Notes under the pieces: generated by a model
What the model saw: the letters and a program-made list of their open reading frames with translations, nothing else
The model's database searches: none
Told to the model about the DNA's origin: nothing
Source: Penelope pileata
Lineage: Eukaryota > Chordata > Aves > Galliformes > Cracidae
Assembly (NCBI GenBank): GCA_013396635.1
Contig: WBMW01005528.1
Location: 259,804 to 323,803, forward strand
Length of the DNA: 64,000 bases
Direction of reading: 5' to 3'
Shown: positions 62,403 to 64,000 of the stretch, one piece after another
How the letters are laid out: each line of letters starts with the position of its first letter
How positions within the stretch are numbered: position 1 is the first letter of the stretch
Position numbers and translations under genes: made by a program

Positions 62403-64000
62403 GCTATGAAGAGTATTAGTCAATGCCATCAACAGCCCGAATGTGACTCCTCCCTCATCTACGTTATTTGATGTCCTATTAGGAGGTTCATTAGGAAAGC
62501 TCAAAGCTCTTCACAGCAGGAGTCACTGCTTGGAGCAGAAGCTGCCCTACAAAAGCTCTGCAGCCACCCACTGCATCGCTGCTGCAGCTGGACCAGACCT
62601 CTGCTCTCTGCAGCTGCAAAACCCAGAGCTGCACCCAGAAGGTTCAGAAAAGTTCCCTGCTAACTTTAAGGAAGCACAATCTTATACCAAAGCTTTCTGA
62701 AGGATATACGCTGGCAAGCTGTATGCATAAGGATGCTCTTAAAGTACTGAAACAGTTATACAGTCACAGACAAAAGAAAAAAGAAAACTTTGTAATCTTT
62801 CCTTTGAAATAGTTGAGATTGGTGGAAGTTCAGCTTTCAACTTACACAAAGTCAGAGAAAAGAAACCCAGAGGAGCCGATACCGCTGCAGTGTTCTGGTC
62901 AGAGAGCTCTGCCCCAGCAGCACGATCCTTTTGCACTACAACAAACTCCAGAGGCAGCTCCAGCGGCCGTTAACTTTTTTGGCAGTGATGTTCTAGAAGC
63001 ATTTTATTCAATGACCAGCAATTCATTTTCTGCCTCGCTCAGACTTTGCGAGCAAACCAGCAATGAAAGCTCTCCGCATATGCCACCTTTTCCTAAGGTC
63101 ATTTTAGGAACATAGAAATAACAATTTGCAATCACGCTGCTACATGCAGAATCCCACAAGCAGTTGTCCTGAAACACTCAAACAACCCTGCAAGCACCGC
63201 TGCCTGGGCTTCCCAGGAAGGATTGTCAGCATCGAGCACGAACACTGAAACCCAGACAGAACGGCTCTTTGGGGCACTGCTCAGTTTCAAATCACCCTGC
63301 AAAACTCCATCTCCAACTTTCCACATTTCATAACCAGCTTTGCCAGCAAGCTACATCCTAGCCTTTCCTTCACAACACCGCTTAAAGAGATCTCAGAGCA
63401 GCAATGCCTCCAGTGTCCGCTAAAATCTCAGAAAACACCCAGAAAGTACACAGAAAAGTTTCACAGCGTTCCCACAAGCATCCACCTAGCCTGCTCTGGC
63501 ATTACACAGTCACCCTGGGGAAGGCAGTCATTTAGAAAGCAGAACTTTCAAAATGCACTCTGTAAAACCAAAGCGTCCACTTGGTGAGATAGAGTGCTTA
63601 GTCCCACTTCTGCACGGCCGTAAAAATGACATTCCAGGGCTTCTCGCTGCGTGCCTGGTGCTGTTTCACATCTGGTACTTCACTGAGCTTCCTCTTGCCC
63701 CGTTCAGGAGCCAGAATTTTAGGGAGAAACCCCCTAAACTCAGGCTGGTGAGGGGAGAGGGCAGAGAATGCGCCTTGGGGTCCCGAGCAGGAATGTCTGC
63801 AAGCTTTAGTGCATGAGATCTGCCGCTTTGATGCACAGAGGGGAGAGCAGATTACTGCTGGACAAAAGTTTCTTCTCCTCAGGGAGAAGAACTACACAAG
63901 AAGAGAGGCTTCCAGTTGATTAAATACAGATATACACACAGCCATATAAAGAACTGGAGCCTCCAGAAACACGTCCTGACTTTTGCTCCAGAAAACAAAA

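Larger units (their letters stand above)
1..64000 (-). other. COL5A1: COL5A1 transcription unit, internal part (introns 1-7, exons 2-7)
   Basis: Six minus-strand coding blocks in the order and phases expected for COL5A1 run from about 33.8 kb down to 2.15 kb. Joined, they give one continuous frame: the exon 2/3 and 3/4 junctions split an Ala and a Lys codon, and all later junctions fall between codons. The gene is open at both ends. No signal-peptide exon is seen to the right and no Gly-X-Y collagen exon to the left. The close paralogue COL11A1 was considered. The motif KVLDFHNLPDGITKTTGFC and the acidic YYYEYPYYED segment match COL5A1 rather than COL11A1, as I remember those families. The gene product is the alpha-1(V) chain, secreted and built into type V/I heterotypic fibrils, where the retained N-propeptide limits fibril diameter. 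Gene identity is very secure; the extension of intron 1 to position 64000 is inferred. Confidence 0.9.
33834..64000 (-). other. COL5A1: COL5A1 intron 1 (3' part, more than 30 kb)
   Basis: Everything to the right of exon 2 is non-coding. The acceptor at 33834 is strong. I looked for a GC-rich first exon with a hydrophobic, leucine-rich signal peptide ending in a phase 1 GT donor, and found none. There is no CpG island at the right end, so the promoter lies beyond 64000. Most of the region has more A and C than T and G on the plus strand, as expected if it is transcribed on the minus strand. It contains one CR1 remnant (57.36 kb), a 26-bp perfect duplication (38.52 kb) and several A/T runs. No nested gene is recognised. 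Confidence 0.8.

Noticed and set aside
63500..64000. COL5A1 promoter or exon 1 at the right edge
   Set aside because: CpG content is modest and no minus-strand frame with a leucine-rich signal peptide and phase 1 donor is present.

Overview
The window is a piece of a vertebrate nuclear genome, most likely a bird. It carries six internal coding exons of one gene on the minus strand, with consensus splice sites and long introns. The exons spell the N-terminal non-collagenous propeptide of the type V collagen alpha-1 chain (COL5A1). The best evidence for a bird is a 3'-terminal CR1 retroposon remnant near 57.36-57.39 kb, since CR1 is the dominant repeat of bird genomes and also occurs in other reptiles. 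The low density of recognisable repeats fits a bird too. I cannot name the species.

Layout, in gene order (right to left): intron 1 (33834 to beyond 64000; the signal-peptide exon is not in the window), exon 2 (33666-33833), intron 2, exon 3 (28596-28809), intron 3, exon 4 (27815-27977), a 23.3-kb intron 4, exon 5 (4379-4510), intron 5, exon 6 (2538-2684), a 135-nt intron 6, exon 7 (2154-2402), then the start of intron 7 (1-2153). Exon numbers assume the mammalian scheme with exon 1 carrying the signal peptide. The exons total 1,073 coding nt, an uninterrupted frame of 357 whole codons plus two bases of a split alanine codon. Exons 2-5 form the thrombospondin-N/laminin-G-like (TSPN/PARP) domain with four cysteines. 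Exons 6-7 form the acidic, tyrosine-rich variable region that precedes the collagen helix. The triple helix and C-propeptide would lie to the left of position 1.

The rest, about 98% of the window, is intron. I see no second protein-coding gene, rRNA, tRNA, CRISPR array or intact mobile element. Intronic points of note are three CpG-dense patches in intron 4, a few short perfect tandem and inverted repeats, A/T homopolymer runs, and an excess of A and C on the plus strand that agrees with minus-strand transcription into intron 1. I found no convincing undescribed biological system. The most distinctive gene-level observation is intron 6: it is short, a multiple of three, and open in frame except for the TAG that forms its own acceptor site.
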